NCBI GenBank assembly: GCA_051659505.1
Contig: JBOFOQ010000034.1
Span: forward strand, 1-42,144
Direction: 5' to 3'
DNA from: JAGNZR01 sp051659505
GTDB taxonomy: Bacteria; Fusobacteriota; Fusobacteriia; Fusobacteriales; Fusobacteriaceae
DNA: 42,144 nucleotides
Shown one piece after another: positions 36,001 through 42,144 of the stretch. The first letter of the stretch is position 1. Every line of letters begins with the position of its first letter. Under the pieces are notes generated by a model that saw only the letters and a program-made list of their open reading frames with translations, did no database searches and was not told the DNA's origin. Both the position numbers and the translations under genes were made by a program.

Positions 36001-36803
36001 TTTTCAATGTCAGATAACAATTCATCTGTTTTTCCATAATATAATTTCAAATTATTTTCTAATTTTTTTTCAGAGATATCTCCCAATATTTCTTTTAATA
36101 AATCTTGGAAATATTTTTCTTTCTTGGAACTAGCTACAATTCCATTTTCAGATATTTCTAAATTTAATATATTATTGTTAATTGATTTTTTGGTTTTAGA
36201 TATTTTTTTCTCTTTGTATAATTTAAATTTCTCTTTTAATCTTTTAAAAGTAGCTAATTTTCTAATTTCAACTCCATTTTTTGACTCATATTCTTTTTTT
36301 AAATCATTTAATAAATCACTAAACGTTAATGATTTTTCTTTATTTTTAAATTCCTCTTCTGTTCTACAAAGCCATTGTTCTTTTTTTAAATCTAATTTAT
36401 ACTGAATTTTATATTTTTTTGTGTTTCCTTTCTTAAGATTTTCTATGCTATTTATATCAATTTCTAATACTTTACTTTCCCATTTGTCATTTTTTTTTTC
36501 ACTGTATAACTCATAGAGCAACATAAAAAGAGAAGCTACATCACTATCTTCTTTAACTTCTTTAGTTACATTAGTTAATTCATAGTTATATGATTTTTCA
36601 TTTCCATTTTTTCTTATAAATTCATTATAAATTCTCCCTTCTATTTGGGCATTAAATCTTGTTTCTATTATTTCTTTTGTGTCCATACTTTTACTACACG
36701 ATTTTAATTCTTTTTTGACTTTTTCAGTTTTCAATTCTCCACGTAGACTATTCTCACTAATTCCTTTACAATGATTTACTCCATCTACTTTCGTTAATTT
36801 CAT
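33015..36803 (-). CDS. cas13a: Cas13a (C2c2) RNA-guided RNase
   Basis: A 1262-residue type VI-A effector. The start MKLTKVDGVNH matches the Leptotrichia Cas13a N-terminus. Two HEPN RNase motifs are intact: R523-NGVI-H528 and R1148-NYIA-H1153, the second in ERIRNYIAHFGHF, followed by the family-typical LIKLFSYDKKTKNHINKSMK. The long charged, lysine-rich middle is as in other Cas13a proteins. It processes its own pre-crRNA, finds complementary RNA and then cuts RNA non-specifically. The cas1-cas2 pair and a matching 36-nt repeat array directly downstream confirm the type. A small membrane-protein gene ends 49 nt upstream on the same strand. The ribosome site is weak (gggggt). Confidence 0.97.
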   Translation of the reverse strand: MKLTKVDGVNHCKGISENSLRGELKTEKVKKELKSCSKSMDTKEIIETRFNAQIEGRIYNEFIRKNGNEKSYNYELTNVTKEVKEDSDVASLFMLLYELYSEKKNDKWESKVLEIDINSIENLKKGNTKKYKIQYKLDLKKEQWLCRTEEEFKNKEKSLTFSDLLNDLKKEYESKNGVEIRKLATFKRLKEKFKLYKEKKISKTKKSINNNILNLEISENGIVASSKKEKYFQDLLKEILGDISEKKLENNLKLYYGKTDELLSDIENVFIEEIKDAKKRKKEKDIDYNCDNVKANILNLLRNYLKKELNESDIGKEIYKNEIKKYILTILSKRKKNAKKEEDKEKKIINNNLYFYLLKKMFFVDKEKNIIDKEKFRKKIEDNFINIFSGHILNHGKLIYYSQDGRALKNIKKIGTKELEYIKLNESLVRKISSLVSFGTYGIYNLLNHEDYQTNFEDVICSGEDFIKMINKESSFSLKINEKKLNYFFDSSLKNIEGEKLFKNKEEISNFVSEILESIYNVRNGVIHFKEIDFTVPDNKSNIVIEYFEGMKKMALERIIEKFDSNNLEYYFTQKDMENYFNKYKYSLVKNKVSFAPTFKRVVSKGENLYRADNNKNMDYKWFQSKERYGEAEKSYIRTKNFLLSELYYNNFFEDFLSDESLFYEGVEKAKTRKSKTKETNSIKEKSTGLAYKVIEKYEKSIEGNNKTKIEEYLYNLHKLEMDRISNEKNDKFEGQAVKETAKFINEYIEDIFLEGFINWLNKNYGEDGSLLLELNENKLKEKIEKAKEKTTTKIEEIIKIHLKPKLDKELSKLVGDKEILRLYLFLSMIDNKKLNEFSNEIVKFRQFYKKINKNENLVPKFLGVDVETYLCLCEFISLTRERLDTTKKEEKNSVLFERLYGTNQENGIKIYDELLEKFIDKDAIENSKRTKELYYQSDKATPILYSTLEETRKFSTQDFIVKSLESGKIPFKYSKKNDDEFFKLEEKIKETQKNKAEFHDNWKNRKKQTSENSDSKEAYDKFIKNMESVRKYNYLKNKQSLQNIYEFHKIIVELQSRNMAYINKYERDFKFLMLAIKENVKEENEELKKDIDDFLAVETNGKKQMFSVGNYETKIEKKHQDLDRNLIRKIFCPSIKNEESSDEERIRNYIAHFGHFTDSPYGDLRSKISFIEQMNLLIKLFSYDKKTKNHINKSMKIILEKYGMKIQFKRTKETEQADNPIYKIDGEIKSLKGRVLGKKNILEIHEEEFPKLIQTILEYKR

Positions 36804-36852
36804 AATACCCCCAAGATGTTATTTTAATAAAAAACACAAGTTATTACAATCA

Positions 36853-37395
36853 TTATTGGTAATATATATATATCAGTCCTTTTACAATAAAAAAAATAAT
36901 CTTATTATATTTCAATTCAATTTTATTTTCTACAGTACAAAAAATTTCTAAAGTTTTTTTTGATAACTCTGGTATGTTTTTCATTATTTCTGCGGTTTGA
37001 TAGAAATCTTGTTCTGTTCTTACTTCTGCTTCTTTTATAATTTCAAAATATTCTTCATTAGTTTTTTCTAAACAATCAATTTTTTTTTCTTCAAATTTTT
37101 GTAGTTTCACTATTATTTCTTTTATTTTATTTATTCTTTCTGAATATTTAGCATTAGCATTAACTAGTGAAATTACTAAAAGTATCACAGATATTACAAT
37201 ATTGAAGTAAGAATCTAAATTACTATTGTAACAATTAAAATATTTTGCTGTTATCGATGATAAAATTAAAAATGTTGAATAATATATAAGAATAAACTCT
37301 ATAAAACATTTATTTTTGGATATTCTTTTTTTCATATTAATATAATTATTTTTTGTAATTTGAACTTTTTCTTTGAATTCTTTTTTTTCCAACAT
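36853..37395 (-). CDS. SLATT-like 2TM membrane protein, first gene of the cas13a unit
   Basis: A 180-residue protein. Two close membrane helices (about residues 31-50, FIEFILIYYSTFLILSSI, and 62-80, FNIVISVILLVISLVNAN) follow a basic amphipathic start (YINMKKRISKNK). A cytosolic helical part comes next (AKYSERINKIKEIIVKLQKF, residues 82-101, then an acidic helix), and a short hydrophobic C-terminus (163-180). This layout, the IYYS..LI..SI helix and the Y-x2-R-x5-K pattern after TM2 fit the SLATT family. SLATT proteins are known as predicted pore-forming effectors beside CD-NTase and reverse-transcriptase defence genes. It is 49 nt upstream of cas13a with its own promoter, so a membrane effector or modulator of Cas13a immunity is the leading idea. 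The family call needs a profile search. Confidence 0.68.
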   Translation of the reverse strand: MLEKKEFKEKVQITKNNYINMKKRISKNKCFIEFILIYYSTFLILSSITAKYFNCYNSNLDSYFNIVISVILLVISLVNANAKYSERINKIKEIIVKLQKFEEKKIDCLEKTNEEYFEIIKEAEVRTEQDFYQTAEIMKNIPELSKKTLEIFCTVENKIELKYNKIIFFIVKGLIYIYYQ

Positions 37396-37431
37396 TCCCC
37401 ATCCTTCTATCCTTTAGAATTATCTTTGCTT

Positions 37432-37437
37432 ATTATA
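37432..37437 (-). promoter_or_regulatory. Possible promoter of the SLATT-cas13a operon (-10)
   Basis: Minus-strand TATAAT about 37 nt before the ATG at 37395; no good -35 is visible 16-18 nt upstream. The interval 37438-37568 holds only AT-rich sequence. Confidence 0.45.
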
Positions 37438-37568
37438 ACTCATTTCCAATCTTTATTTTCGTATTAAACTGTTAAAAGAAAAAAACACCTTAACAAAGAT
37501 ACTCTTTACTTTTAATTTTTATTATTCTATTTACAGTTTTAATTTAAACTAATATTTTGTTAATTATA

Positions 37569-37670
37569 AATTATACTTCTTTAGTATTAGGGTAGTCTCA
37601 TTCTATAGTGCACGCTTACAAGTTTCTTTTTTGGTTTTAGTCCCCTTCAATATTGGGGTAGTCTCAATCA
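37569..37670 (-). CRISPR. Second, minimal CRISPR array (one intact, one degenerate repeat)
   Basis: An intact 36-nt repeat identical to the main array (37635-37670), a 30-bp spacer (37605-37634) and a degenerate repeat (37569-37604). The degenerate repeat keeps gggtagtctcat-tc but has lost the other stem half, just like the terminal repeat of the main array. It is therefore the leader-distal end of an array transcribed leftward. Its leader end is now 1.8 kb away at 39510-39607, beyond speH and the transporter gene. Confidence 0.9.
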
Positions 37671-37969
37671 ATAAAAATCAAAAGATATATTTAATGAAAA
37701 AGTCAAAACAGGCTCCGCTACAACCATAAATAGAACTTTAACTAATAATTCTAATTTAAGTTTATAAAACTTATAATAACAACTATTAGAGAAGCTCTAA
37801 AATCAATTTTAATGATATCTTAAGTAATTTTTGTATAATATCAAAAAAATAAAAAAAGATCTTAAAATCGAAATAAGAGCTTCGAACTATATTTTAAAAT
37901 ATTGAAAAATAAATGGCTAGTTTATTCCCGTATACTACATCTAATAGAATTTGAGTAGATTATTAATAT
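37671..37969. other. Non-coding interval between CRISPR repeat and MFS gene
   Basis: About 300 nt, AT-rich, with no ORF of note. It contains short near-palindromes (for example around 37785-37800, agagaagctct) but no clear terminal inverted repeat or insertion-sequence end. It sits where a spacer would begin and could be leftover insert DNA. Confidence 0.5.
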
Positions 37970-39133
37970 TTATAATTTTATTCGTTTAATAATATAAAAA
38001 GCAAAAAATGATAACAATGAGAAAATCATAAAATATAAAAACATTCTATGAGGGTTAAATATTTCAATAAAGGCGGAAGATAATAAAGGTCCTAAAATAA
38101 ATCCTATTTTTTTAAATTCAGCTACACCAAAAAGATAATTCCTGTTTTCTTCATTTGATATTTCACTTATAAGAATATCTAAATTGGGTAATAAAATAGT
38201 TTCTGCAACTGTAAAAAATAGTATAACAATTGTAAAATAATAAATATTTATTATTTCTAAAGAAAAACCAAAAAAACTAATAGCAAAAAACAAACTTCCT
38301 AAAAGAATCTGTTTTATCGTTGACATGTGCTTAAAAACAGAAAGACCAATAATTTGAAAAATAATACCAAATATTGAATTTAAAATCAGCAAATAAGTGA
38401 AAATAAATACAGGGTTTTCAACTTTGTTCACAATTGTCAATGAAAATGTAGATTCAAATTGAGAAAAAACAGTTAAAATTAAGATACTCCCTACTAAATA
38501 AAAAAAAATAAATTTTTTGTTTAATGGTTTTTTCTCTGTTTTTTTTTCTGGATAATTGTTTACAGTTTCTAATAAAAATTTTGAGAAACGGAGGAAAAAA
38601 AAACAAATTAAAATATTGATAATTATCAAAATAAAAATAATATCTACAAAAAAAGAATAAATAAAGGTAGATAAAATAGGAGCAAAAATGGCAGTTACAC
38701 AAATAAATATATATCTTATTTTAAATAGAATTTTTGTATTGTTTTTATCTTTTAATGATTGTAAATATAGTGTTTTATAAGTAGGTTCCCATAAACATTT
38801 TCCTATGCCTTGTATAAAAGCTCCTATTAAAATAAAATAATAATTGGAGAAAAAAATTAAAAAACTTATAAAAAGAGCATCTAGAAATAAACTTATGACT
38901 AAAGTTTTGTATATTCCTATTTTTTGACACAATAAATGGCTATAACGACTTAAAAAAGAAGAAATAATTGACGGTAAAGCAATTAAAAAACCTATTTGAA
39001 AAGCAGAAAAATTTAATTGATTATTAAAAAAGATAACTATAATTGGAATTAATAAAAAATTATTAAAAAAAATAAAACTTTCTATAATTAACAATTTCCA
39101 AGATAAAGATTCAGTATTATAAAACGTTTTCAT
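37970..39133 (-). CDS. MFS transporter encoded with speH
   Basis: A 387-residue protein with about twelve hydrophobic segments. It has the general major-facilitator pattern (an early GFLIALPSIISSFLSRY block, then FIQGIGKCLWEPTYKTLYLQ as the TM5 motif). The middle linker is basic (NNYPEKKTEKKPLNKK). It begins inside the 3' end of speH (17-nt overlap), so the two are translated together. Pairing with AdoMet decarboxylase suggests transport of a polyamine, a decarboxylated product or a related amine; this is inference. The gene is even richer in A+T than the housekeeping genes. Confidence 0.8.
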   Translation of the reverse strand: MKTFYNTESLSWKLLIIESFIFFNNFLLIPIIVIFFNNQLNFSAFQIGFLIALPSIISSFLSRYSHLLCQKIGIYKTLVISLFLDALFISFLIFFSNYYFILIGAFIQGIGKCLWEPTYKTLYLQSLKDKNNTKILFKIRYIFICVTAIFAPILSTFIYSFFVDIIFILIIINILICFFFLRFSKFLLETVNNYPEKKTEKKPLNKKFIFFYLVGSILILTVFSQFESTFSLTIVNKVENPVFIFTYLLILNSIFGIIFQIIGLSVFKHMSTIKQILLGSLFFAISFFGFSLEIINIYYFTIVILFFTVAETILLPNLDILISEISNEENRNYLFGVAEFKKIGFILGPLLSSAFIEIFNPHRMFLYFMIFSLLSFFAFYIIKRIKL

Positions 39134-39476
39134 AATTACCTCTTTTAATAATTTTAGAACTATAAGTTTTAAATTCTATTGATTTCTTTAGATGATTTAA
39201 TACAATTGAGGGATCTTTATTTCCACAAGTAAAAATATCCATAAAAAAAGAGTTGTGTTCAGGATAAGTATGTATTGAAATATGCGATTCTGATAGCAAA
39301 ATTAAAATAGGTAATCCTTGTGGAGTAAAGTTTTTGTGAATAGTTCCTAAATTTGATAAATTATCAATCATTATTCCCTCATTAAAGACTTTGATAAAAT
39401 TTTTAGAATTATTTAGGTAAAAGGTGGGCACACCATAAAATTCAGCTAAAATATGTTTTCCTTCAAATTGATACAT
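39117..39476 (-). CDS. speH: S-adenosylmethionine decarboxylase proenzyme (SpeH-type)
   Basis: A 119-residue pyruvoyl enzyme precursor of the short bacterial class. The key stretch LLSESHISIHTYPEHNSFF contains the Glu-Ser self-cleavage site (the serine becomes the pyruvoyl group) and the essential histidine; the proton-donor cysteine is in DIFTCGNKDP. It would decarboxylate AdoMet for spermidine synthesis, but no aminopropyltransferase (speE) is nearby. Some AdoMetDC homologs have become ornithine or arginine decarboxylases, so the substrate is open. A consensus taggagg lies 6 nt before the ATG. Only 33 nt separate the start from an intact CRISPR repeat, and the nearest good promoter is the copied CRISPR leader. 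Confidence 0.9.
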   Translation of the reverse strand: MYQFEGKHILAEFYGVPTFYLNNSKNFIKVFNEGIMIDNLSNLGTIHKNFTPQGLPILILLSESHISIHTYPEHNSFFMDIFTCGNKDPSIVLNHLKKSIEFKTYSSKIIKRGNYENVL

Positions 39477-39509
39477 TTACTCCTCCTAAAATATTATAAT
39501 AAATTTAAA

Positions 39510-39545
39510 GTTTTAGTCCCCTTCAATATTGGGGTAGTCTCAATC
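39510..39545 (-). CRISPR. Solitary CRISPR repeat upstream of speH
   Basis: One full 36-nt repeat identical to those of the main array, in the same orientation, directly after a copied leader. Instead of a spacer and a second repeat, it is followed by the speH ribosome site. The next repeat on this strand is at 37635-37670, 1,839 bp away. Confidence 0.95.
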
Positions 39546-39607
39546 CCATAGAATTCCTTTTTCTGGGAGATATATTTAATTATAGCACAATATCATCATA
39601 ATTCCAG
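39546..39607 (-). promoter_or_regulatory. Duplicated CRISPR leader and promoter
   Basis: 39546-39606 is base-for-base the same as the main leader 31720-31780, so with the repeat 97 bp are identical. The extended -10 TGCTATAAT is at 39579-39587. The -35 is CTGGAA (39602-39607) against TTGGAA in the main copy. Transcription would run leftward through the solitary repeat into speH. Confidence 0.8.
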
Positions 39608-39664
39608 TATTTTTTCCTCTTCTGATAGTGTGTTATAAATTGCAAGTTTAATTGTCCCAAATTT
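39596..39664 (-). pseudogene. Remnant of a second cas2 3' end
   Basis: Minus-strand frame ends in LSEEEKILEL-stop, against LSEEKIILEL-stop for intact cas2, in the same place relative to the leader. Upstream it reads only about a dozen more residues before a stop, and no rest of cas2 is found. It suggests that the copied leader once followed its own cas2, or was copied with the end of one that has since diverged. The match is short. Confidence 0.45.
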
Positions 39665-39674
39665 TCAAAAAACT

Positions 39675-39716
39675 AATTCATTCAAGGCAATTCATTCAAG
39701 GCAATTCATTCAAGGC
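39675..39716 (+). repeat. Three perfect 14-bp tandem repeats
   Basis: The unit aattcattcaaggc occurs three times without a gap, next to the cas2 remnant. Function unknown; possibly a slippage product, a binding site or a boundary mark of a rearrangement. Confidence 0.95.
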
Positions 39717-39926
39717 ACTAGTTTTTAATATAATTTTAACCTTCTAATTCACACCATTATTACTAAGCTTCAAATTGAATTGCTTTTTTTTTTGAAGAAT
39801 ACTCTTTGTTCTTTAGTACTTTTTAAAGTAACCTTTATCCATATTTAGAGACATATTTTTTTATTATATGTTATAATAATTTAATGATAACACTGTTAAA
39901 TAAAAAAGGGGAGATGAATAAAAAAA
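39717..39926 (+). other. Non-coding region upstream of the EFR1-type gene
   Basis: About 210 nt, AT-rich. TATAATAAT-like sequence near 39869-39877 may give the -10 for the plus-strand gene at 39927, and a gggga ribosome site lies near 39908-39913. Nothing else recognisable. Confidence 0.4.
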
Positions 39927-40694
39927 ATGAAGACAATATATTACTTTTCTGGAACAGGAAACACTCTTTATTTAGCAAAACATTTAAAAGATAATTGCTC
40001 TTATGATTTGATTAATATAGCTCATGTTATTAATAAAAATATCAAATTAGAAGGTGAAGTTGGAATATTATTTCCTATTTATGCAATGGGAATCCCTAAA
40101 ATAGTTCAAGAGTTTCTTGAAAATATTCAAGTAGGAGATATTTCATATATTTTTGCCATAGCAACTTGTGGTGGGAGTGGTTATGGAATACCATTTCATC
40201 AAATTAATAAAATACTAAAAAATAAAAATACTAAATTAAATTATTCTGAATATTGTCATATGCCAGACAATTACTTGAAACTTTTCAAACCTTTGTCAGA
40301 GGCTGCTGCTATTAAAGATATAGAATTATCTAGTTCTAAAATAAAAGATATAACTAACAAGATAAACAATAAAGAAATAAATCACGATAAAACTACATTA
40401 CTCTATTTTATTTTTCTGGGAATATATAAATTCTGGAGATTAGGATTAAATACAGTTCACAAAAACTTTATAGTAAAAAAAGATAAATGTACTAGTTGTA
40501 AAATTTGTGAGCAAGTGTGTCCTGTTAATAATATTCACTTAAAAGATGGTCTTCCTATGTGGAATAATAGTTGTGAGGATTGCTTAGCTTGTGTTAATTT
40601 ATGTCCTTCCATTGCTATAACTTGCGGAAAGAAAAGTGAAAATAATTTAAGATATAAAAACCCACATATATCAATTGATGAGTTAATAAAATAA
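39927..40694 (+). CDS. EFR1-family flavodoxin/ferredoxin protein
   Basis: A 255-residue redox protein. The N-terminal flavodoxin-like half has the FMN phosphate loop in YYFSGTGNTLYLAKHL and ATCGGSGYGIP. The C-terminus has two [4Fe-4S] clusters (CTSCKICEQVCP at about residue 190 and CEDCLACVNLCP at about 212). Such EFR1-type proteins are common in anaerobes as electron-transfer partners; the partner here is unknown. An in-frame ATG 12 nt upstream is possible, but it abuts the ribosome site. The stop is followed at once by the remnant of a regulator gene, so this gene may have moved in there. Confidence 0.85.
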   Translation: MKTIYYFSGTGNTLYLAKHLKDNCSYDLINIAHVINKNIKLEGEVGILFPIYAMGIPKIVQEFLENIQVGDISYIFAIATCGGSGYGIPFHQINKILKNKNTKLNYSEYCHMPDNYLKLFKPLSEAAAIKDIELSSSKIKDITNKINNKEINHDKTTLLYFIFLGIYKFWRLGLNTVHKNFIVKKDKCTSCKICEQVCPVNNIHLKDGLPMWNNSCEDCLACVNLCPSIAITCGKKSENNLRYKNPHISIDELIK

Positions 40695-41605
40695 TCCTTG
40701 TCATAGAAATTTATCGTGGAAGTACTAAACCATATTTTATTAAAAATGAAGGAATAGAAAATGGAGTCTATTTAAGAATTGGAGCAACTAATAGAAAAGC
40801 TAGTTTGGAAAATATTCAAGAACTAAAGCGACAAAATATGGGTTTATGCTATGATGAAGAAATAGACTATACTGTAGATTTTAAAGATATTGATATTTCT
40901 GTTCTAGAAAATAAATTTAAAAACATTGGAAAAAGTTTTAATATTTCAAAAATGAAAGGACTTAAACTAGTAAAAGAAGAGTCTGGAAAAATTTATCCAA
41001 CAAGAGCATTATCTATTATTCTTAGGCTACATGATCATGTTGAAACGCAATGTGCTAATTTTAAAGGAAATACTCCTGAAATTTTTATTGATAAAAAAGA
41101 ATTTTCCGGACTACCTCTTGAATCAATAAGAGAAGCCATTATAAATTCTATAATACATAGAGATTACTCAAATAGAGGGAGAAACTTAAAAGTTGCAATA
41201 TTTGAAGATGTTTTAGACGAAGCCTTTACTGGGAGATCTGAAGCTAGAAATAAATCAATTACTCGAATTTTTCGAGAACTTGGATACGTTGAACAATGGG
41301 GAACTGGTCTTATTAAAATAAAAAAACAATGCCTTGCTCTGAATTTAAAAGAACCTTTAATTTCTGAAAGGGGAGATTTTTTCAGTGTTATTTTCTATAG
41401 AAATAAAAGCGAACGGACGGATATTGTTTCCTACCAATATGAAATAAAAGAATATTTAAGAAAAAATAATCAAATGTCCACAAGTGAGGCTCAAAAATTA
41501 CTTAATCTTGGGAAAACTCGTATTTCCGAAATTTTGAAAATAATGATAGAATCTGAAACTATCAGAAGAATAGGAACAGGTAAAAACACAAGATATACTC
41601 TTTAG
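40693..41605 (+). pseudogene. Truncated ATP-binding (AlbA/AAA_4-type) regulator
   Basis: The readable frame begins right at the end of the EFR1-type gene with IEIYRGSTKPYFIKNEG and continues GVYLRIGATNRKA, typical mid-protein sequence of the divergent AAA_4 (AlbA_2) DNA-binding family. It lacks the N-terminal 80 or so residues and a start. The GHKL-like ATPase part is LPLESIREAIINSIIHRDYS. It then jumps from FEDVLDE to AFTGRSEARN, apparently missing about 20 residues in frame where ITSPG normally stands. The C-terminal winged helix (MSTSEAQKLLNLGKTRISEI) is present. Not a functional full-length gene; a short product from an internal TTG (40805) is possible but unlikely. Confidence 0.75.
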
Positions 41606-41669
41606 ATTAGCTGAATACTAGTTCCTAAATGTAATGAAAATTTAGGGAAAGTATTAATTTTCAAAAAAA

Positions 41670-41690
41670 AAGAGAGGTCAAACCTCTCTT
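41670..41690 (-). terminator. Terminator of the family-4 glycosidase gene
   Basis: 9-bp stem aagagaggt/acctctctt with a 3-nt loop followed by nine T on the minus strand, a few nt after the stop at 41696. Confidence 0.85.
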
Positions 41691-41695
41691 TCTTC

Positions 41696-42144
41696 TTAGT
41701 ATTTATATCTTTCAATTGAGTTATGGAATTTTGGTAAATAATCCCAATTTTCTCTTATTATTTCATTTAAAATTGTTCTAGCTACCGCTCCACTCTGAAC
41801 CAATGGATTGATTGTTAGTGCTTGCAATGCTTTTCCATAGTTTCCTGTTACTGCAGCTTCTATTGTTAACTGCTCAAAGTTTTTCATAAGTTGTAAAATT
41901 CCTCTAGCTTCTAAAGGCATAGGTTCTTGAGCGAATGGTTTTACGCCATCTTTATATATTCTAGCTGAAACTTCAACAGCACATCCTTCTGGCAAACAAT
42001 CTATCAATCCATTTTCATTTTTAGTTGATACAACTATAACAGTTCCTTTGTCATTGTAAATAGAATTGATTAATTCACAAGCAGCATCAGAATAGTATTG
42101 TCCACCTCTTTGCTCTAACTGTTTTGGTTTTACTTTTAAATCTG
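41696..42144 (-). CDS. Family 4 glycosyl hydrolase, C-terminal part (partial)
   Basis: The open frame continues past the window edge, so only the last 148 or so codons are seen; an internal TTG at 42007 is not the true start. RGGQYYSDAACELINSIYND, then NGLIDCLPEGCAVEVSARI and a NYGKALQALTINPLV stretch are typical of GH4 enzymes, the NAD- and metal-dependent 6-phospho-alpha/beta-glucosidases (LicH/CelF/ChbF type). They act on PTS-imported disaccharide phosphates. The exact substrate cannot be told from this part. Confidence 0.88.
   Translation of the reverse strand, partial: DLKVKPKQLEQRGGQYYSDAACELINSIYNDKGTVIVVSTKNENGLIDCLPEGCAVEVSARIYKDGVKPFAQEPMPLEARGILQLMKNFEQLTIEAAVTGNYGKALQALTINPLVQSGAVARTILNEIIRENWDYLPKFHNSIERYKY

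Noticed and set aside
36124..36405. 93-residue plus-strand ORF opposite cas13a
   Set aside because: Antisense of the lysine-rich Cas13a sequence; no ribosome site and no recognisable domain.
36804..37568. A tracrRNA for the CRISPR system
   Set aside because: No anti-repeat was found here or elsewhere between the arrays, and type VI-A systems do not need one.
38454..38702. 82-residue minus-strand ORF inside the MFS gene
   Set aside because: Alternative frame of the transporter gene in AT-rich DNA; low-complexity F/Y-rich product.
37671..39509. speH-MFS as a transposon
   Set aside because: No transposase, terminal inverted repeats or target-site duplication were seen; the only shared flanks are the CRISPR repeats.

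Overview
The window is very AT-rich bacterial DNA. The 16S fragment at its left edge, the dnaG-rpoD order, the Leptotrichia/Fusobacterium-type Cas13a and the CRISPR repeat all point to Fusobacteriota. A Fusobacteriaceae member is my best guess (a Fusobacterium perfoetens-like species is possible, but this is inference).

Layout. 1-1170: 5' part of a 16S rRNA gene with its leader and promoter, then the RNase P RNA, all on the minus strand. 1164-10084: minus-strand housekeeping block: a small exported TPM-like protein, a NIF3-family protein, a divergent sigma-70-like protein, rpoD, dnaG, a PpiD-type chaperone and an NtrC-type regulator. 10302-13217: histidine phosphatase, TrhA/hemolysin-III family protein, then thyA-folA behind an 11-bp-periodic T-tract. 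13245-17262: trehalose locus (treC, treB, divergent treR) with a palindromic operator. 17386-22449: exported oligoendopeptidase F with a second internal start, metallophosphoesterase, guaB and a lone PRD protein. 22612-23373: MORN-like repeat protein. 23892-31167: complete yhf-type operon (yhfZ-Y-U-T-php-S-X-W), whose PRD member has a close paralog at 22066.

31347-39664 is the most interesting part: a type VI-A CRISPR-Cas locus read right to left. The order is a small membrane protein that looks like a SLATT 2TM effector, cas13a (both HEPN R-x4-H motifs intact), cas1, cas2, a leader and a 6-repeat array. Upstream lies a second, broken CRISPR array: a leader identical to the main one plus one intact repeat (39510-39607), then a speH-MFS transporter pair, then another intact repeat, one spacer and a degenerate end repeat (37569-37670). 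The speH-MFS cassette thus sits between two CRISPR repeats where a spacer would normally be, and its likely promoter is the CRISPR leader, so its mRNA would start with a crRNA repeat hairpin. A short cas2-like 3' end beside the copied leader suggests an ancestral second adaptation module.

39675-42144: a 14-bp triplet repeat, an EFR1-type flavodoxin/ferredoxin protein, a truncated ATP-binding regulator pseudogene and the 3' end of a family-4 glycosidase.

The main candidate for an undescribed system is Cas13a coupled to a SLATT-like membrane protein, comparable in concept to the membrane accessory Csx28 of Cas13b systems. The second is the metabolic/transport cassette housed inside a CRISPR array.
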